64,000 nt of DNA from Rathayibacter rathayi (GTDB lineage: Bacteria > Actinomycetota > Actinomycetes > Actinomycetales > Microbacteriaceae), in the NCBI RefSeq assembly GCF_004011095.1, contig NZ_CP028129.1:2418001-2482000 (forward strand). Direction: 5' to 3'. The position numbers were made by a program, and so were the translations under genes. The notes under the pieces are model-generated. The model saw only the letters and a list, made by a program, of their open reading frames with translations. It ran no database searches and was not told where the DNA came from. This document shows positions 1 through 10,177 of the stretch, one piece after another (the stretch's first letter is position 1; each line of letters starts with the position of its first letter).

Positions 1-883
<883 letters not shown>

Positions 884-1101
884 GTGTGTCCCTTCCGGGC
901 CGCGGTGGGCGACCGCTCCCCACATCCTAGGCAGGCGCTGCGGCACGGTCATCCGCCCCTCGGCGGAGTCGCCCGCGATCCCTCGCTAAGTCGCCCGGTT
1001 TCGTTGAGTCGCCCGAAAAGGCGCGCGACACTCCGCGCCGCGCGACCATCTCGGGCACCTCAGCGCGCGGGCACCTCCTGAGCGACCGCACCGCGCCCGC
1101 C

Positions 1102-1113
1102 TACGCTGGGCGT
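1102..1113 (+). promoter_or_regulatory. Putative -10 box of a leaderless transcript
   Basis: TACGCT at 1102-1107 sits 6 nt before the ATG at 1114. No Shine-Dalgarno sequence fits between them, so transcription probably starts at or next to the start codon. Confidence 0.5.
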
Positions 1114-1800
1114 ATGCCCACGCTCCTCCTCGTCCGGCACGGACGCACCACCGCGAACACCGCGGGGATTCTCGCCGGACGCACCGCCGGAGTGCGGCTC
1201 GATCACGTCGGGCGGACGCAGGCGGCGCGGACGGGTGAACGGCTCGCGGCCCTCGACCTCGCCTCCGTGCTGTCGAGCCCGCTGGAACGCTGCCGGCAGA
1301 CCACCCGCTTCGTGCTCGACCGGCAGGCGACGCCTCCGCCCACGGTGATCGACAGGGGCATCACCGAGTGCGACTACGGCGACTGGTCGGGGCGCTCGCT
1401 CCGCGATCTCGCGACGGAGCCGCTCTGGGCGACCGTGCAGAACCAGCCGTCGGCCGTGGTGTTCCCCGGCGGCGAAGGGATGCTGGCGATGCAGGCTCGG
1501 GCGGTGTCGGCGGTCCGTCGGCACGACGCGGCGGTCGCGGAGGAGCACGGGGCCGGCGCGGTATGGGCGGCGGTCAGTCACGGCGACACCATCAAGGCGA
1601 TCCTCGCGGACGCGCTCGGGATGCACCTCGACCTGTTCCAGCGGCTCAGCGTGGGACCGGCGTCGGTGTCGATCATCCGCTACGGGGCGGGACGGCCCGA
1701 GGTGATCGCGATGAACACGGAGGCCGGTGACCTGGGATGGCTGCGCAAGGCCGCACCCGTGGCGGACGCGGCGGTGGGGGGCGGGGCCGGGCACGAGTAA
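1114..1800 (+). CDS. Histidine phosphatase family protein (phosphoglycerate mutase-like)
   Basis: A 228-residue protein of the histidine phosphatase superfamily. The catalytic RHG motif is at residues 7-10 (LLVRHGRT), a substrate-facing stretch is SSPLERCRQT, and the second catalytic histidine is in AVSHGDTIKAIL. In actinobacteria such genes often precede DUF3090 and SCO1664-type genes, and that order is kept here (DUF3090 starts 53 bp downstream). The substrate is unknown; a small phosphometabolite is the usual guess. The start follows a -10-like box directly. Confidence 0.9.
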   Translation: MPTLLLVRHGRTTANTAGILAGRTAGVRLDHVGRTQAARTGERLAALDLASVLSSPLERCRQTTRFVLDRQATPPPTVIDRGITECDYGDWSGRSLRDLATEPLWATVQNQPSAVVFPGGEGMLAMQARAVSAVRRHDAAVAEEHGAGAVWAAVSHGDTIKAILADALGMHLDLFQRLSVGPASVSIIRYGAGRPEVIAMNTEAGDLGWLRKAAPVADAAVGGGAGHE

Positions 1801-1841
1801 AGGGGGGCGACGCGCGCAGCCGCTGCGGAGGCGGGCGCTCG

Positions 1842-1853
1842 TACACTGGGGGT
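1842..1853 (+). promoter_or_regulatory. Putative -10 box of a leaderless transcript
   Basis: TACACT at 1842-1847 stands 6 nt before the ATG at 1854, the same spacing as the box before the phosphatase gene. There is no ribosome binding site in the gap. Confidence 0.5.
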
Positions 1854-2384
1854 ATGCCTCCGATCGTGCATGGATTCGACTGGCCCGATCGCGTGGTCGT
1901 GGGAACCATCGGCTCACCCGGTTCGCGCTCCTTCTACCTGCAGGCCAAGACCGGACCCCGCGTGGTCAGCGTCGGCCTCGAGAAACAGCAGTCGGCCCTC
2001 CTCGCCGAGAAGATCGACGAGATCCTCGACCAGCTGATGACCGCCCAGGGCAACCCGGTCAGCGTCCCCGCGGGCACGCCTCCGGAACTCGTCGACAACG
2101 ACCCGCTCGACCAACCGGTGGAGGCCGAGTTCCGCGTCGGTGGCCTCAGCCTCGGCTGGGACCCGTCTACCGCCCAGATCGTGATCGAGGCGTACCCGAT
2201 GACCGAGGGGGACGACGACGCCGAGGACCCCGAGCCGACCGAGATGCTGCAGGTCAAGATCCCCGTCGGCACAGCCCGCGCCTTCGCGAAGCGCACGCTC
2301 GAGGTCGTCGGCGCCGGACGTCCGCTCTGCCCCCGCTGCGGCGAGCCGAGGGATCCCGACGGGCACGACTGCCCGCTGGCATGA
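1854..2384 (+). CDS. DUF3090 family protein
   Basis: A 176-residue protein of the conserved actinobacterial DUF3090 family. The N-terminal part has the family pattern (GSRSFYLQAK, then VSVGLEKQQ). The C-terminus ends in a zinc-ribbon-like CPRCGEP...HDC. The function is not established. The stop codon overlaps the ATG of the SCO1664-type gene (ATGA), so the two are probably translationally coupled. In many actinobacteria this pair sits beside mshC, the mycothiol ligase, which is not in this window. Confidence 0.9.
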   Translation: MPPIVHGFDWPDRVVVGTIGSPGSRSFYLQAKTGPRVVSVGLEKQQSALLAEKIDEILDQLMTAQGNPVSVPAGTPPELVDNDPLDQPVEAEFRVGGLSLGWDPSTAQIVIEAYPMTEGDDDAEDPEPTEMLQVKIPVGTARAFAKRTLEVVGAGRPLCPRCGEPRDPDGHDCPLA

Positions 2385-3145
2385 GCGAGCCGGGCGGGCT
2401 CGACGGCGAGCTGGAACTCACCGGCCGGATCACGATCGCCTCCAACGCGACCTTCCTCGCTCAGCTCGGCGGGACGTCCGTCGTCTACAAGCCGATCTCG
2501 GGCGAGAAGCCGCTCTGGGACTTCCCCGACGGCGTGCTCGCGAACCGAGAGGTCGCGGCGTACCTCGTCTCCGAGGCGCTGAGCTGGAATGTGGTGCCGC
2601 GCACCTGGTTGCGCGACGGGCCGCTCGGGCCGGGCATGGTGCAGCTCTGGCAGGACATCGATCCGAAGCAGGACGCGGTCGACCTGGTGCCGGCCGATAC
2701 GGTCCCGGCGGGATGGCGGCATGTGCTCGACGGCAGCGACGAGGAGGACCGCGAGGTCTCGCTCGTGCACGAAGACTCGACGGCGCTGCGCCGGATGGCT
2801 CTGTTCGACGTGGTCGCGAACAACGCGGACCGCAAGGGCGGGCATGTGCTCGCGCTGCCCGGTGGCCACCGCTACGGCGTCGACCACGGGCTCACCTTTC
2901 ACTCGGAGCACAAGCTGCGCACGGTGCTCTGGGGCTGGATCGGCGAGCCGCTGCTCGGGGAGGAGCTCGCGGCGCTGGCACTCCTGCGGGCGCAGACCGA
3001 CGGGCCGCTGGGCGCAGCGCTCTCGGAGCTGCTGACCGAGGACGAGGTCGCTGCGTTCGCGAAGCGCTGTGAGCGGCTGGTCTCGTTCGGGCGGTTCCCG
3101 GGCCCGCGCGGCGAGATGCCGGCGGTGCCCTGGCCGCTGTTCTGA
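2381..3145 (+). CDS. SCO1664 family protein (PI3K/PI4K-like fold)
   Basis: A 254-residue protein that starts inside the stop codon of the DUF3090 gene. It resembles the SCO1664 family, remotely related to phosphatidylinositol 3-/4-kinase-like domains: VYKPISGEKPLWDFP near the N-terminus looks like a nucleotide-binding lysine strand, and VVANNADRKGGH followed by GVDHGLTFH looks like the catalytic and metal-binding loops. The substrate is unknown. Its coupling to DUF3090 suggests a joint role. Confidence 0.88.
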   Translation: MSEPGGLDGELELTGRITIASNATFLAQLGGTSVVYKPISGEKPLWDFPDGVLANREVAAYLVSEALSWNVVPRTWLRDGPLGPGMVQLWQDIDPKQDAVDLVPADTVPAGWRHVLDGSDEEDREVSLVHEDSTALRRMALFDVVANNADRKGGHVLALPGGHRYGVDHGLTFHSEHKLRTVLWGWIGEPLLGEELAALALLRAQTDGPLGAALSELLTEDEVAAFAKRCERLVSFGRFPGPRGEMPAVPWPLF

Positions 3146-3154
3146 GCCGAGCGA

Positions 3155-3240
3155 GTTCACAACTCCGGATGATCGTGGCCGCAGCGACGACGACGAGCGG
3201 ATGTCAGTGCCGCGAAACGAGTTTTTCCGGAGTTATGAAC
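3155..3240. repeat. Intergenic long inverted repeat
   Basis: Arms 3155-3169 and 3226-3240 are 15 bp with one mismatch (GTTCACAACTCCGGA against the reverse complement of TCCGGAGTTATGAAC), enclosing a 56-bp loop. It lies between the convergent SCO1664-type and VWA genes. It may act as a bidirectional terminator or belong to a dispersed repeat family. Confidence 0.6.
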
Positions 3241-3251
3241 ACAACGCCGGC

Positions 3252-5297
3252 TCAGAAGCTCCAGCCGCGCCCGCGCAGTTCCTCGCCCGGGGCCCGGCCG
3301 CCGGCTCCCGCGCCCCGGGCGCCCAGGTAGGACGACACCACGGCTGCACCCAGATCATCCGCCTCCGGATTCACGACCGCGCCGCCCACCCGCCGAGCGA
3401 GCGAGTCGATGAACCGGGCGAGGCCGGGGTCCTCGCCGAGGCGGAAGAACGTGGTGTGCGCACCGAGGCGGAGGGAGGCGTCGAGCTCGCGGACCGAGAC
3501 GGCGACCGTGAGCGGGTCGGGCGGGAAGTCGAAGAAGACGCCACCGTCGGGCTCGAGGTGCGCGGTCGGCTCGCCGTCGGTGACGATCAGCAGGACTGGC
3601 TGCGCGTTCGGGTGCTTGCGGAAGTGCCGGTTGGCCAGCAGCAGCGCATGGTGCAGGTTCGTGCCCTTGTCCCACTGCGCGTCCAGGCCCACCAGCTGCT
3701 CGACGTCCATCACCTCGGCGCGGCGACCGAAGGCGACCAGCTGCAGCGCGTCCCCGCGGAACCGACTGCTGATCAGGGTGTGCAGGGCGAGCGCCGTGCG
3801 CTTCATCGGCACCCAGCGGCCATCCATCGCCATCGAGAACGAGGTGTCGACGAGCAGGGCGACGCAGGCCTGGGTACGCGCCTGCGTTTCCTGCACCTCG
3901 ATGTCGTCGATCTGGATGCGCACGCCGGAGCCGACCGGGCGGCCCTCGCCTGCGGTGCGAGTGAGAGCATTGGTGAGAGTGCGGGGGATGTCCCAGGCCT
4001 CGGTGTCGCCGAACTCCCACGCGCGCGTCGCGCCGGAGCCCTCCCCCGACACACCCGCACGGCGGACATCGCGCGCGCCCTGGCGGCCGGAGACGGTCTC
4101 GGCGATGTCGCGCAGGAGCGCCCTGCCGAGCTGACGCATCGCCTTCGGACTGAGCGCGAGGCGACCGTCGGAGCCGCGGCGTAGCGTGCCGGAGTCGCGG
4201 AGGGCGCGCTCCAGGCGCTTGAGCGTCTGCGCGTCGACGGAGGCGTCCTGGCCGAGGCGCTTCGCGAGCAGGTCGAGGTCGAGGTCGTCGAAGGAGGAAC
4301 GATCGGACTGCGCGAGCTGGTCGGCGAGGGCGTCGAGGTCGGCCAGCTCCTGGAACACGCCGGTCCCGTCGCCGAGGCCGAGCCCCTGCTCGCCGTTCAG
4401 ACGCTCGGAACCGCCCCAGTCCTCGCCGGGCCGCAACCCCCGCAGGGTGTCGTCGAGGCGGCCGAGGGTCTGCATCAGCTCGGGCGTGCCGAACGCCTGC
4501 TGGGCGAGGGCGTCGAGTTCGGCGCGCTGCTCGGCGGTCATCGAATTGCGCATCCGCTGGGCCGCCGCCGCGCGGGCGGCGAGGGCGTCGATCAGCTCGT
4601 CCACCGACTCCGGGCCCTCGGGGAAGTATTCGCCGTGCTGCTCCATGAAGGCGTCGAACTGCTCGGGAGTGTCCTCGCCGCGGGCGTGCGTCTCGAGCAG
4701 CTCGGTGAGGTCGCGGAGCATCGCGTCGATCGCGGCGCGGTCCTCGTCGCTCGCGTTCTCGAGGGCCCGCTTCATCCCCTCGAAGCGCTGATCGAGCAGC
4801 TCGCGGCCCAGGAGTTCGCGGATCTTCTCGAAGTCGGCGCGCGCCTCGGGACTCTGCCAACGGTAGTCGCGCAGCTCCGAGACGGCCGCGGCGGGCGAGG
4901 GCGGGAGGCTGTCGAGCTGGATCTCGGCGAGCGCGCGGTCGCCGTCGTCCATTTGCGTGTCGCGGGCGAGCTGCTTGCGCTCGGCGAGCACGGCCCTGTC
5001 GAGCAGTTCGCGGATCTCGCGGAGGGTGCCGTCGAGGTTGTTCCTCTGCCTCAGCTCACGGCGGCGCTCGGCCACGCGGGCGGCGAGATCGTCGAGGCCC
5101 TCGCCATCGCGGGTGCCGCGGCGCAGGAACTCGCGGAGGGCGCGCTCGGGAGAGGTGCCGCTCATCACGTCCTCGCCGATCGCGTCCAGAGCCTCCGCGA
5201 GGTCGATCGGCGGGGCAAGCGGATCGGGGCCGCCGTCGTACTTCGCATAGCGCGCGTCGCGCTTCAGCCGCCGGTTGCCGCGCGGAGCATCAGCCAT
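3252..5297 (-). CDS. VWA domain-containing protein
   Basis: A 681-residue cytosolic protein. The N-terminal 400 residues are charged and helical. The C-terminal third is a von Willebrand A domain with the MIDAS metal site (LLVDTSFSMAMDG, DxSxS) and a later VTDGEPTAH strand. It overlaps the upstream AAA ATPase gene by 8 bp. MoxR-type AAA plus VWA pairs act as chaperone or metal-chelatase-like machines (compare ChlI/ChlD), but the target here is unknown. Confidence 0.88.
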   Translation of the reverse strand: MADAPRGNRRLKRDARYAKYDGGPDPLAPPIDLAEALDAIGEDVMSGTSPERALREFLRRGTRDGEGLDDLAARVAERRRELRQRNNLDGTLREIRELLDRAVLAERKQLARDTQMDDGDRALAEIQLDSLPPSPAAAVSELRDYRWQSPEARADFEKIRELLGRELLDQRFEGMKRALENASDEDRAAIDAMLRDLTELLETHARGEDTPEQFDAFMEQHGEYFPEGPESVDELIDALAARAAAAQRMRNSMTAEQRAELDALAQQAFGTPELMQTLGRLDDTLRGLRPGEDWGGSERLNGEQGLGLGDGTGVFQELADLDALADQLAQSDRSSFDDLDLDLLAKRLGQDASVDAQTLKRLERALRDSGTLRRGSDGRLALSPKAMRQLGRALLRDIAETVSGRQGARDVRRAGVSGEGSGATRAWEFGDTEAWDIPRTLTNALTRTAGEGRPVGSGVRIQIDDIEVQETQARTQACVALLVDTSFSMAMDGRWVPMKRTALALHTLISSRFRGDALQLVAFGRRAEVMDVEQLVGLDAQWDKGTNLHHALLLANRHFRKHPNAQPVLLIVTDGEPTAHLEPDGGVFFDFPPDPLTVAVSVRELDASLRLGAHTTFFRLGEDPGLARFIDSLARRVGGAVVNPEADDLGAAVVSSYLGARGAGAGGRAPGEELRGRGWSF

Positions 5298-6675
5298 AGA
5301 CGGCCTCGCCTCCGCCCGTCTCCTTGCTCAGCTTGCGCGAGAGGTAGAGGCCCTCGAGGGCGAGTTCGACGGCTCCGGCACGGCGCCCGTCGCCCACGGC
5401 GCCCAGACGCTCGGCGACCTCGTCGTAGACCCGCGCCTCGCCGAGGATCGGCAGGCCGGCGAGGAACTCCCGGGCCGTGATCTGCTCGCCGGTGGTGATC
5501 AGCGCCCCGTCCTCGACCGCCTCGACCAGTGGCCCGAGGTCGACACCGCGCAGGTGGGCCCGCACGGTCTCGGCGATGGCCTGGCGGAGGAGATGGTCGA
5601 GGATGTCGTCCTCGCGGCCCTCCTCGCCCGACTCGAATTCGATCTTCCCGCCGAGCACGTCCACCGCGGTCTCGAGGTCGATCGGGCGGGCGACCGCCTC
5701 CTCCTCGCCGCGGCGGGTGGCGCGGTGCAGGGCGGCCGCGGCGATGGTCTCGGCGCCGGCGATGGCGAAGCGGGCGCTCACTCCGCTGCGCTGATCGACG
5801 GAACTCGACTCGCGCAGGGCCCGGGTGAAGCGGGCAAGGATCTCGATCAGCGCGTCGGGCACGGTCGCGACGAGGTCCGCCTCCTGCCGGATCACGGCGA
5901 TCTCGTCGACCAGCGCCGTCGGGTAGTGGGTGCGGATCTCGGCGCCGAAGCGGTCCTTCAGCGGGGTGATGATGCGGCCGCGGTTCGTGTAGTCCTCGGG
6001 GTTCGCGCTCGCGACGACGAGCACGTCGAGCGGGAGGCGGAGGACGTAGCCGCGGATCTGGATGTCGCGCTCCTCCATCACGTTGAGCATCGCGACCTGG
6101 ATGCGCTCGGCGAGGTCCGGCAGCTCGTTGATCGCGACGATGCCGCGGTGGCTGCGCGGGATGAGGCCGAAGTGAATGGTCTCGGGGTCGCCGAGGCTGC
6201 GGCCCTCGGCCACCTTCATCGGATCGACATCGCCGATCAGGTCGGCGACGCTGGTGTCCGGGGTGGCCAGCTTTTCGACGTAGCGCTCCTCACGCGACTT
6301 CCATGCGACGGGCAGCTCATCGCCGAACTCGTCGGCACGACGCCGACTCACCGTGGTGATCGGCTCGTAGGGGTGCTCGCCGAGCTCTGACCCGTCGATG
6401 ACGGGCGTCCACTCGTCGAGCAGGCCGACGAGGGTGCGCAGGAGGCGGGTCTTGCCCTGACCGCGCTCGCCCAGCAGGACGATGTCGTGGCCGGCGATCA
6501 CCGCGCGCTCCACCTGGGGAATCACGGTCTCGGCGAAACCGTGCAGGCCCGGCCAGGGGTCGCGGCCCTCGCGCAGGGCGTCGAGCAGGTTGTCGCGGAT
6601 CTCGGTGCGGAGGCTCTTCTGCGCATGCCCGGAGGCACGGAGCTGGCCGAGGGTCTGGGGCGTCGGAGGCATCAC
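5290..6675 (-). CDS. MoxR/magnesium-chelatase-like AAA ATPase
   Basis: A 461-residue AAA+ protein with Walker A in LLGERGQGKTRLLRT, Walker B-like GIVAINELPDL, and sensor-type VVASANPEDYTNRG. It resembles the ATPase subunit of magnesium-chelatase-like and MoxR families, which remodel a partner through a VWA co-subunit; that partner is the overlapping gene downstream. It has no sigma-54-activator GAFTGA loop. A second Met follows the first directly, so the start may be one codon later. Confidence 0.88.
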   Translation of the reverse strand: MMPPTPQTLGQLRASGHAQKSLRTEIRDNLLDALREGRDPWPGLHGFAETVIPQVERAVIAGHDIVLLGERGQGKTRLLRTLVGLLDEWTPVIDGSELGEHPYEPITTVSRRRADEFGDELPVAWKSREERYVEKLATPDTSVADLIGDVDPMKVAEGRSLGDPETIHFGLIPRSHRGIVAINELPDLAERIQVAMLNVMEERDIQIRGYVLRLPLDVLVVASANPEDYTNRGRIITPLKDRFGAEIRTHYPTALVDEIAVIRQEADLVATVPDALIEILARFTRALRESSSVDQRSGVSARFAIAGAETIAAAALHRATRRGEEEAVARPIDLETAVDVLGGKIEFESGEEGREDDILDHLLRQAIAETVRAHLRGVDLGPLVEAVEDGALITTGEQITAREFLAGLPILGEARVYDEVAERLGAVGDGRRAGAVELALEGLYLSRKLSKETGGGEAVYG

Positions 6676-6778
6676 CCCGGCAACGCTACGCCGCGGGTCC
6701 GACGCGCGGCGCAGGTGCGGCGGATTCGCGGGGTGGGTTGCGCCGGCGGGCGCGCGGCCAGGGGAGGGCTCGGACCGC

Positions 6779-8335
6779 TCAGCGTGCGAGCCGCGGGGCC
6801 GCCGCGAGCAGCTGCCGGGTGTACTCCTCCTGCGGCGCCGCGAGGAGCGACGCGGCCGGCCCGGCCTCGACGATCCGGCCCGCGCGCATCACGGCGATGC
6901 GGTCGCTCATGTGGGCGATCACTCCGAGATCGTGCGAGATGAGGAGCAGCGCGAGCCCGTGACGGCGCTGCAGCTCATCGAGCAGGTCGAGGATCTGGGC
7001 CTGCACCGAGACGTCGAGGGCCGAGACGGGCTCGTCGCAGATCAGCACGTCGGGGCGGGTCGCTAGCGCGCGTGCGATCGACACGCGCTGGCGCTGACCG
7101 CCCGAGAGGGTCCGCGGCGAGCGCCGCTCCAGGGCCGGGTCGAGCCCGACACTCGCGAGCAGCGCGGGCAGGGCGGCGGCGCCGGCGTCGCGGAGGAGGC
7201 GGCCGACGCTCCAGCGCGGGTCGAACGAGGAGAGGCTGTCCTGATAGATCGCGCCGATCCTCGGGCGGCGGGGGCGGCGGGTGCGCTCTGTGGCCGCCGA
7301 CCACGGCTGGCCGAACAGCTCGACCGCGCCCGCATCCGGACGCCGCAGCGCCAGAACCAGCCGGGCCACCGTGCTCTTGCCCGACCCGGACTCGCCGACG
7401 AGCCCCACGGTCTCGCCGCGCCGCAGCTCCAGATCGACGCCGTCGACCGCGACCCTCGCTCCTCCGCCGGGCAGGGGGAAGCGGGCGGCGAGACCGCGGG
7501 CCGCGACCACCACCTCGCCGGGAGCGTCGGGTGGGAGCACCGGGGCGGTCGGATCGGTGAGTCGCGACCCGCGCGCTCGCCCGGCCGGGACAGCGGCCAC
7601 GAGCGCCCGCGCCTGGGAGCTGCGGGGCGCGCGCAGCACCTCGTCAGCTGTCCCCTCCTCCACCACCCGCCCCTCGGCGAGCACGAGGATGCGGTCAGCG
7701 AGGCCCGCGACCACGGCGAGGTCGTGCGAAACCAGCACGAGCGCCCGGCCGCGCGCCTTCTGCTCGGCGAAGAGCTCGAGCACGCGGGCCTGCACGGTGA
7801 CGTCGAGCGCGGTGGTCGGCTCGTCGGCGACGAGGAGCGGCGGATCGAGGGCCACGGCCGCCGCGAGGAGGGCGCGCTGGCGGAGGCCGCCGGAGAGGTC
7901 GCCGGAGCGCTCACGCATCCGCTCGGCCGGCTCCGGCATGCCGACACTCTCCAGCGCCTCGACGGTGCGCCGGGCGCGCTCGGCGGCGGGCAGTCGGCCG
8001 TGGAGGCGGAATGCGTCGCCGATCTCGCGGCCGATCGGGCGCAGCGGGTCGAGCGAGAGCAGCGCGTCCTGCGGGACGAAGCCCACGGATCCGCCGCGCA
8101 ACCGCCGCAGGGCGCGCTCGCTCGCGCCGACCACCTCGGTGCCGCCGACGTCCACGGAGCCCGACACCGCTCCTCCGCTCAGCCCCAGCAGCGCCCGAGC
8201 GGTGACGCTCTTGCCCGAGCCCGACTCGCCGACGATCGCGACGCACTCCCCCGGCTCCACGCGGAAGGAAACCCCGTGCACCACCTCGACCCCGTCGAAG
8301 GCGACCCGCAGGCCCTCGACGACGACCGCGGTCAC
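6779..8335 (-). CDS. Peptide/nickel-type ABC importer, fused double ATPase (DppD-DppF-like)
   Basis: A 518-residue protein with two complete nucleotide-binding domains. The first has GESGSGKSVTAR, LSGGLRQRALLAA and LLVADEPTTALD. The second has GESGSGKSTVAR, LSGGQRQRVSIARAL and VLICDEPVSALD. The fused form replaces separate D and F subunits. I chose the GTG at 8335 because it overlaps the permease stop (GTGA) and gives a normal N-terminus; a longer reading frame upstream lies inside the permease. It forms an operon with the two permease genes and the binding protein. Confidence 0.93.
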   Translation of the reverse strand: MTAVVVEGLRVAFDGVEVVHGVSFRVEPGECVAIVGESGSGKSVTARALLGLSGGAVSGSVDVGGTEVVGASERALRRLRGGSVGFVPQDALLSLDPLRPIGREIGDAFRLHGRLPAAERARRTVEALESVGMPEPAERMRERSGDLSGGLRQRALLAAAVALDPPLLVADEPTTALDVTVQARVLELFAEQKARGRALVLVSHDLAVVAGLADRILVLAEGRVVEEGTADEVLRAPRSSQARALVAAVPAGRARGSRLTDPTAPVLPPDAPGEVVVAARGLAARFPLPGGGARVAVDGVDLELRRGETVGLVGESGSGKSTVARLVLALRRPDAGAVELFGQPWSAATERTRRPRRPRIGAIYQDSLSSFDPRWSVGRLLRDAGAAALPALLASVGLDPALERRSPRTLSGGQRQRVSIARALATRPDVLICDEPVSALDVSVQAQILDLLDELQRRHGLALLLISHDLGVIAHMSDRIAVMRAGRIVEAGPAASLLAAPQEEYTRQLLAAAPRLAR

Positions 8336-9171
8336 CGCACACCCCGCAGGCGCCCACCGAGGACCGTCGTCGCGATCGTGGTCAGCACGATCGCCAGGCC
8401 CGGGAACACGGTCAGCCACCACGCACTCGCGAGGTAGGTGCGGCCCGCCGAGAGCATCGCGCCCCACTCCGGTGCGGGCGGCTCGGCCCCCAGGCCCAGG
8501 TAGCTGAGGGCCGAGGCCCAGACGATCGCCTGGCCGACGCCGAGGGTCGCCAGCACGGCGAGCGGGCCGAAGGTGTTGGGCAGCACGTTCCGGACCAGGA
8601 TGCGGGCGGGCGAGTGCCCGAGCACGCGCGCCGCCTCGACGTAGCCGGAGTCACGGATGCCGAGCAGCTGCGTGCGCAGGATACGGGCGTACCCGGGCGC
8701 GGTCGAAAGACCGACCGCGATCGTCGCGGGGACGACTCCCGGGCCCGTGACCACGATCACCAGCAGCGCCAGCAGCAGAGCCGGGAACGCGAACAGCACC
8801 TCCAGGACGCGCCCGATCACGCCGTCGATGAACCGGCCGCCGAACGCGGCGACGACCCCCAGGACCGCCCCGAGCACCAGGCCGATCGCGGTGGCGCTGA
8901 CGCCGATCAGGAGGGACGCGCCCGCGCCCGCGATGAGGCGGCTGAGCAGGTCGCGGCCGGACTCGTCGGTGCCGAGCAGGTGCGCGGCGCCCGGCGGGGT
9001 GAAGGCGTCGCGCGGGGCGACGACGAGCGGATCGGCGGGGGCGAGCAGCCCTGGCGCGACGGCGGCGAGCAGGAGCAGCGCCACGAAGAGCGCGGCCAGC
9101 GCCTCCCCGGGGTGGATCCGGACGAAGGATGCCCCTCGCGGGCGGACGGCGCGCAGCTCGAGTTCGCTCAC
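8332..9171 (-). CDS. ABC importer permease, DppC-like
   Basis: A 279-residue inner-membrane permease with about six hydrophobic segments. It has the DppC-family periplasmic sequence HLLGTDESGRDLLSRL and the EAA loop near EAARVLGHSPARILVRNVLPN that contacts the ATPase. It overlaps the DppB-like gene upstream by 4 bp and the ATPase downstream by 4 bp, so subunit synthesis is probably coupled. Confidence 0.93.
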   Translation of the reverse strand: MSELELRAVRPRGASFVRIHPGEALAALFVALLLLAAVAPGLLAPADPLVVAPRDAFTPPGAAHLLGTDESGRDLLSRLIAGAGASLLIGVSATAIGLVLGAVLGVVAAFGGRFIDGVIGRVLEVLFAFPALLLALLVIVVTGPGVVPATIAVGLSTAPGYARILRTQLLGIRDSGYVEAARVLGHSPARILVRNVLPNTFGPLAVLATLGVGQAIVWASALSYLGLGAEPPAPEWGAMLSAGRTYLASAWWLTVFPGLAIVLTTIATTVLGGRLRGVR

Positions 9172-10106
9172 GCGACCGCCTCCCGCCGGGCGAGGCGCGG
9201 ATCAACCACCCGCGTCAGCAGATCGGCGGCCAGGGTGACGACGATGTAGGCGAGCGCGGTGACCAGCACCACTCCGGTCACTACCGGCACGTCGCGCACG
9301 GTCACCGCCGCGAGCAGCGTCCGGCCGAGCCCCGGTCTCGCGAAGATCGTCTCGACCACCACGGCCCCGCCAATCAGGTAGCCAAACGCCCAGCCCGAGA
9401 GAGAGACCCCCGGCAGCACCGCGTGGCGCAGCGCGTGGCGGGTGCGGACGCCCAGCTCCCCCTCGCCGCGCGCCCGAGCCGCGAGCACGAACGGCGACTC
9501 CAGCGCGTCGAGGAGGGAGCGGCGCATCACCTGGCCGACAAACCCCGCCAGCGGGATCGCGAGGGTGAGCGTCGGCAGCACCAGCCCGGCGGGGGCGCCG
9601 GTGCTGACCGGCGGCAGCCAGCGCAGGGCGGTCGCGAAGACGGCGATCAGCACGGTCGCGAGCCAGAAGTGCGGCAGCGCGGCGGCCGTGAGTTCGAGTC
9701 CGGATCCGATCGCGGCGGCGATCCGTCCGCCCCGCGTCGACCAGAGCGCGGTGCCGAGCGCGAGGATCCACGCGGCGGTCAGGGCGAGGACGGCCAGCAG
9801 GAGGGTGCCGGGCAGCTGCTCGCCGAGGATCTGGGCGACGGGCGTGCGCAGGGAGTAGGAGGTGCCGAGGTCGCCGCGGGCGAGCCGACTCAGCTGCACG
9901 AGGTACTGCACGAGCAGGGGCTGGTCGAGGCCGTACTGCTCGCGGACGGCGGCCAGCGCCTCCGGGGACGCCTGCGATCCCGGTCCGCCGAGGATCGCCT
10001 GCGCGGGGTCACCGGGGACGAGACGGATGAGGAGGAAGACGGCGGTCGCGACGGCCCACAGCACGACGACGCCGCCGCCGAGGCGGAGGAGCACGCGGCG
10101 GATCAT
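9168..10106 (-). CDS. ABC importer permease, DppB-like
   Basis: A 312-residue permease with a typical DppB N-terminus (a first transmembrane helix followed by RLVPGDPAQAILGG) and an EAA-like loop late in the protein. I chose the ATG at 10106 because GAGGAGAGGA lies just upstream as a ribosome binding site; a longer in-frame start at 10142 falls inside an intergenic repeat. It pairs with the DppC-like permease. Confidence 0.92.
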   Translation of the reverse strand: MIRRVLLRLGGGVVVLWAVATAVFLLIRLVPGDPAQAILGGPGSQASPEALAAVREQYGLDQPLLVQYLVQLSRLARGDLGTSYSLRTPVAQILGEQLPGTLLLAVLALTAAWILALGTALWSTRGGRIAAAIGSGLELTAAALPHFWLATVLIAVFATALRWLPPVSTGAPAGLVLPTLTLAIPLAGFVGQVMRRSLLDALESPFVLAARARGEGELGVRTRHALRHAVLPGVSLSGWAFGYLIGGAVVVETIFARPGLGRTLLAAVTVRDVPVVTGVVLVTALAYIVVTLAADLLTRVVDPRLARREAVA

Positions 10107-10130
10107 GGTGTCCTCTCCTCTGGCGCGGGG

Positions 10131-10170
10131 ATCTCGATACACCGCCTGCGGCGGCTACTCGACCAGCATG
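10131..10170. repeat. Microbacteriaceae-type palindromic intergenic repeat
   Basis: ATCTCGATAC, a hairpin CCGCC-TGC-GGCGG (10142-10154), then TACTCGACCAGCATG. I recall closely similar intergenic palindromes (TCTCGATACGCC..CTACTCGACCAG type) scattered through Microbacteriaceae genomes. It sits between the binding-protein and permease genes and may cut transcript levels downstream of the binding protein. Confidence 0.6.
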
Positions 10171-10177
10171 GTGCTCC

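Noticed and set aside
1727..3145. A single open frame covering most of the DUF3090 and SCO1664 region
   Set aside because: Its first half is the out-of-frame shadow of DUF3090; only the part from 2381 reads as a SCO1664-type protein, which starts at its own overlapping ATG.
3069..4184. Long plus-strand frame opposite the VWA gene
   Set aside because: Arg/Glu/Val-rich composition typical of antisense reading of a high-GC gene; no motifs.
8335..8467. Longer start for the double ATPase
   Set aside because: The extra residues lie in the permease gene and are unlike the family; the GTG at 8335 overlaps the permease stop.
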